Shown: positions 60,776 to 64,000 of the stretch, in pieces
How the letters are laid out: each line of letters opens with the position of its first letter
Numbering within the stretch: the stretch's first letter is position 1
Origin: Cladorhizidae sp. MBARI D1340-BT2
Lineage: Eukaryota > Porifera > Demospongiae > Poecilosclerida > Cladorhizidae
NCBI GenBank assembly: GCA_028752905.1
Contig: JAQNBH010000011.1
Span: 28,672,678-28,736,677, forward strand
Direction: 5' to 3'
Length of the DNA: 64,000 bases
Notes under the pieces: model-generated
Seen by the model: only the letters and a program-made list of their open reading frames with translations
What the model was told of the DNA's origin: nothing
Database searches by the model: none
Program-made: the position numbers and the translations under genes

Positions 60776-63700
60776 TGATGCAACCTAGGTATACCCAGGC
60801 AGATGATACAACCTAGGTATACCCAGGCAATTGATGCAACCTAGGTATACCGAGGCAGTTGATTCAACCTAGGTATACACAGGCAGCTGATGCAAACTTG
60901 GTATACCCAGGCAGTTGATGCAACCTAGATATACTCAGGCAGTTGGTGCAACCTAGGTATACCCAGACAGTTGATACAACCAAGGTATACCCAGGCAGTT
61001 GATCCAACCTGGGTACACCCAGGCAGTAGATGCAAACTAGGTATACCCACGCAGCTGATGCAACCTAGGTATAGCCAGGCAGTTGATACAACCTAGGTAT
61101 ACCAGGCAGTTGATGCAACCTAGATTTACTCTGGCAGTTGATTCAACCTAGGTATAGCCAGTCAATTGATGCAAACTAGGTATACAATGCAACCAAGGTA
61201 TACACAGGCAATTGATGCAACCTAGGTATACCCTCGTAGATGATGCAATTAGGCATACCCAAGCAGTGGATGCTACCTAGGTATTCCCAGACAGCTGTTG
61301 CAACATAGGTATACCCAGGCAGTTGATGCAACCCAGGCAGCTGATGTAACATAAGTATACACAGGCAATGGATGCAGCCTAGGTATAGCCAGGCAATTGA
61401 TAGAACCTAGGTATACCCAGGCAGTTGATGCAACCTAGATATTCCCAGGCAGCTGATGCAACATAGGTATACCTAGGCAGTTGATGCAACCTAGGTATAC
61501 CCAGGCAGCTGATGTAACCTAAGAATACACAGGCAATGGATGCAACCAAGGTATAGCCAGGCATCTGATGCATACTAGGTATACTCAGGCAATTGATGTA
61601 ACCTAGGTATACCCAGGCAGCTGATGCAAATTAAGTATACTCAGACAGTTGACACAACCTAGGTATACCCAGGCAGCTGATGCAATCAAGGTATACCCAG
61701 GCAATTGATGGAACCTAGGTATATCCAGGCAGCTGATACAACCTAGGTATACCCAGGCAGTTAATGCAAACTAGGTATACCAAGGCAGCTGATCCAATCT
61801 AGGTATATCCAGGCAATTGATGCAATCTAGGTATACCCAGGCGGCTTATACAACCTAGGTATACTCCGGCAGCTGATACAACCTAGGTATACCCAGGCAA
61901 TTGATGCAACCTAGGTATACCCAGGCAGTTGATCAACATAGGTATACCCAGGCAGCTGATGCAACCTAAGTATACCCAGGCAATTGATGCAACCTAGATA
62001 TAGTCAGGCAGTTGATGCAACCTATGTATACCTAGACAGTTGATGCAACCAAGATATACCCAGGCACTTGATGCAACCTAGGTATACCCAGTTAGCTGAT
62101 GGAACCGAGATATAGCATGGCAATTGATAGAACCTAGGTATACCCAGGCAATTGATGCAACCTAGGTATACCCAGACAGCTGATGCAACATAGGTATACC
62201 CAGGAAGTTGATGCAACCTAGGTATACCCAGGTAGCTGATTTAATCTAACAATACACAGGCAATGGATGCAACCTAGGTATAGCCAGGCAGCTGATGCAT
62301 ACTAGGTATACTCAGGCAATTGATACAACCTAGGTATATTCAGACAGTTGATGCAACCTAGGTATACCCAAGCAGTTGATGCAATCTAGGTATATCTAGG
62401 CAGTTGATGCAACCTAGGTACACCATAGCAGCTGATACAATCAAGGTATACCCAGGCAATTGTTGGAACCTAGGTATACCAAGTCAGCAGATACAACCTA
62501 GGTATACCCAGGCAGTTGTTGCAATCTAGGTATACCCAGGCAGCTGATACAACCTAGGTATACCCAGGCAGTTGATGCAAACTAGGTATACCCAGGTAAC
62601 TGATACAACCTAGGTATATCAATGCAGCTGATGCAACCTAGGTATACCCAGGCAATTGATGTAACCTAGAAATACTCAGGCAGTTGATGCAACCTAGGCA
62701 GTTGATGCAACCTAGGTATACCCAGGCAGTTGATGAAACATAGGTGTACCCTGGCAGCTGATGCAACCTAGGTATACCGAGGCTGTTGATGGAGCCTAGG
62801 TATATCCAGGCAGCTGATGCAACCTAGGTATACCCAAGCAGTTGATGCAACCTAGGTATACACAGGCAGTTGTTGCAATCTAGGTATACTCAGACAGTTG
62901 ATGCAACCTAGGTATAGCCAGGCAGTAGATACAACCTAGGTTTAGCCAGGTAGTTGATGCAACCTAGGTATAGCCAGGCTGTTGATGCAACCTAAATATA
63001 ACCAGGCAGTGATACAACCAAGGCTATACACAGTCAGTTGATGCAACCTAGGTATAGCTAGGCAGTTAATGCAATCTAGGTATACTCAGGCAGTTGATGC
63101 AATCTAGGTATAACCAGGCAGTTGATGCATCCTAGGTATACCCAGGCAGTTGATGCAACTAGGTATACCTATGCAGCTGATGTAATTTAGGTATACCCAA
63201 GCAGTTGATGCAACCTAGGTATACCCAGGCATTTGATGCAACCCAGGCAGTTGATGCAACCTAGGTATGTATATCCATGCAGTTGATGCAAACTAGGTAT
63301 AGCCAGGCAGTTGATGCAACCTAGGTATACCCAGGCAGTTGATGCAAACTATGTATAGCCAGGCACTTGATGCAACCTTAGTATAGCCAGGCAGTGATGC
63401 AACCTAGGTATACTCAGGCAATTGATGCAACCTAGGTATACCCAGGCAGCTGATGCAACCTAGGTATACCTAGGAAGCTGATACAACCTAGGTATACTCA
63501 GACAGCTGATGCAACCTAGGTATACCCAGGCAGCTGATACAATCAAGGTACACCCAGGCAATTGATGGAACCTAGGTATATCCAGGCAGCTGATACAACC
63601 TAGGTATACCCAGGCAGTTAATGCAACCTAGGTATACCAAGGCATCTGATACAATCTAGGTATACCCAGGCAGTTGAATCAACCTAAGTATACACAGGCA

Positions 63701-63998
63701 GTTGAAGCAACCTAGGTATACCCAGGCAGTTGATGCAACCTACGTATACCCAGGCAGCTGATGCAACCTAGGTATACCCATGCAGTTGATGCAACCTAGG
63801 TATACCCAGGCAGCTGATACAATCTAGGTATACCCAGGCAGTTGATGCAACCTAGGTATACCCAGGTAGCTGATTCAACCTAGGTATACCCAGGCAGTTG
63901 ATGCAACCTATGTATGCCCAGGCAGCTGATACAATCTAGGTATACCCAGGCAGTTGTTGCAAACTAGGTATACACAGGCAGCTGATACAATCTAGGTA
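60776..63998. repeat. Long higher-order copy in the 28-bp array (copy 2, cut by the window end)
   Basis: Second copy of 55800-58690. It is still in register with copy 1 when the window ends, so the true duplication is larger than what is visible. Confidence 0.7.
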
Positions 63999-64000
63999 NN

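Larger units (their letters stand above)
46067..63998. repeat. 28-bp tandem array (about 17.9 kb, about 640 units, runs off the window)
   Basis: The unit is 28 bases with the 20-base core GCAACCTAGGTATACCCAGG followed by CAGTTGAT. Frequent variants are CAGCTGATACAATC, CAATTGATG, GTATAGCC and GTATACACAGG. The heart of the unit, CCTAGGTATACCCAGG, is a 16-base near-palindrome (one mismatched pair) around GGTATACC. Open frames on the minus strand (e.g. 47307-47582, 56403-56597, 56627-56905) arise because three 28-base units make 84 bases, a whole number of codons. They repeat a 28-residue period and have no protein support. Occasional partial units occur (for example 'CAACCTAGGCAGTTG' with the middle deleted at 50660, 51700 and 53440). 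Confidence 0.95.

Noticed and set aside
47307..62216. Open frames of 64-92 codons with a 28-residue period in the 28-bp array
   Set aside because: Three 28-base units equal 84 bases, so a periodic peptide appears automatically. There is no start context and no conservation beyond the repeat.
5461..63998. CRISPR array
   Set aside because: The units are contiguous, without unique spacers, and the surrounding sequence is eukaryotic with animal transposons.
46067..63998. tRNA or other RNA gene clusters in the 28-bp array
   Set aside because: No A/B box pair, cloverleaf or terminator. The dyad in each unit is too short for a structured RNA gene.

Overview
The window looks like nuclear DNA of an invertebrate animal. 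It holds no intact cellular gene that I can recognise. Decayed transposons of animal-type families are present (hAT, Merlin, and a Ty3/Gypsy element of the Gmr1 type with a SCAN-like Gag), and gene density is near zero. The A/T-rich spacers full of 'tagctagc' words would fit a sponge or another early-branching animal, but that is a weak inference.

Layout. (1) 1-4810: low-copy DNA with a possible LTR-like end (1-320), a long stretch without a recognisable gene, and a decayed hAT transposon (3086-4499) that keeps its terminal inverted repeats, an 8-bp target duplication with one mismatch, and the C-terminal dimerisation region of its transposase. (2) 4811-5460: a 34-bp tandem array of about 19 units. 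(3) 5461-37216: a 31.7-kb array of a 24-bp unit (about 1,300 copies), entered through a 34-bp palindrome made by one inverted partial unit. It is organised into large tandem higher-order copies of about 2.08, 4.2 and 5.06 kb, with a 0.58-kb duplication nested inside the largest. (4) 37217-46066: a transposon island. It contains a candidate TIR-flanked DNA element (37441-44449) carrying the CCHC-knuckle tail of an unknown protein. That tail is split by a 5,345-bp LTR retrotransposon (38208-43552, minus strand) with paired 440-bp LTRs, a 5-bp target duplication, a PBS and a PPT. After it comes a broken Merlin transposase (45376-46066), cut off where the next array starts. (5) 46067-63998: a 28-bp tandem array (about 640 units) running off the window, also with higher-order copies (about 1.65, 1.04, 5.3 and 8.7 kb). 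The last two bases are N.

About 79% of the window is tandem repeat of three unrelated units. The short open frames inside the arrays are by-products of unit length (24 is divisible by 3; 28 becomes so after three units), not genes. The most informative single object is the LTR element. Its integrase lies upstream of reverse transcriptase, which is the Ty1/copia-like order known in the Gmr1 group of Ty3/Gypsy elements, and its Gag has a SCAN-like fold signature. It carries several frameshifts and stops, although its two LTRs differ at only 7 of 440 positions by my hand comparison.
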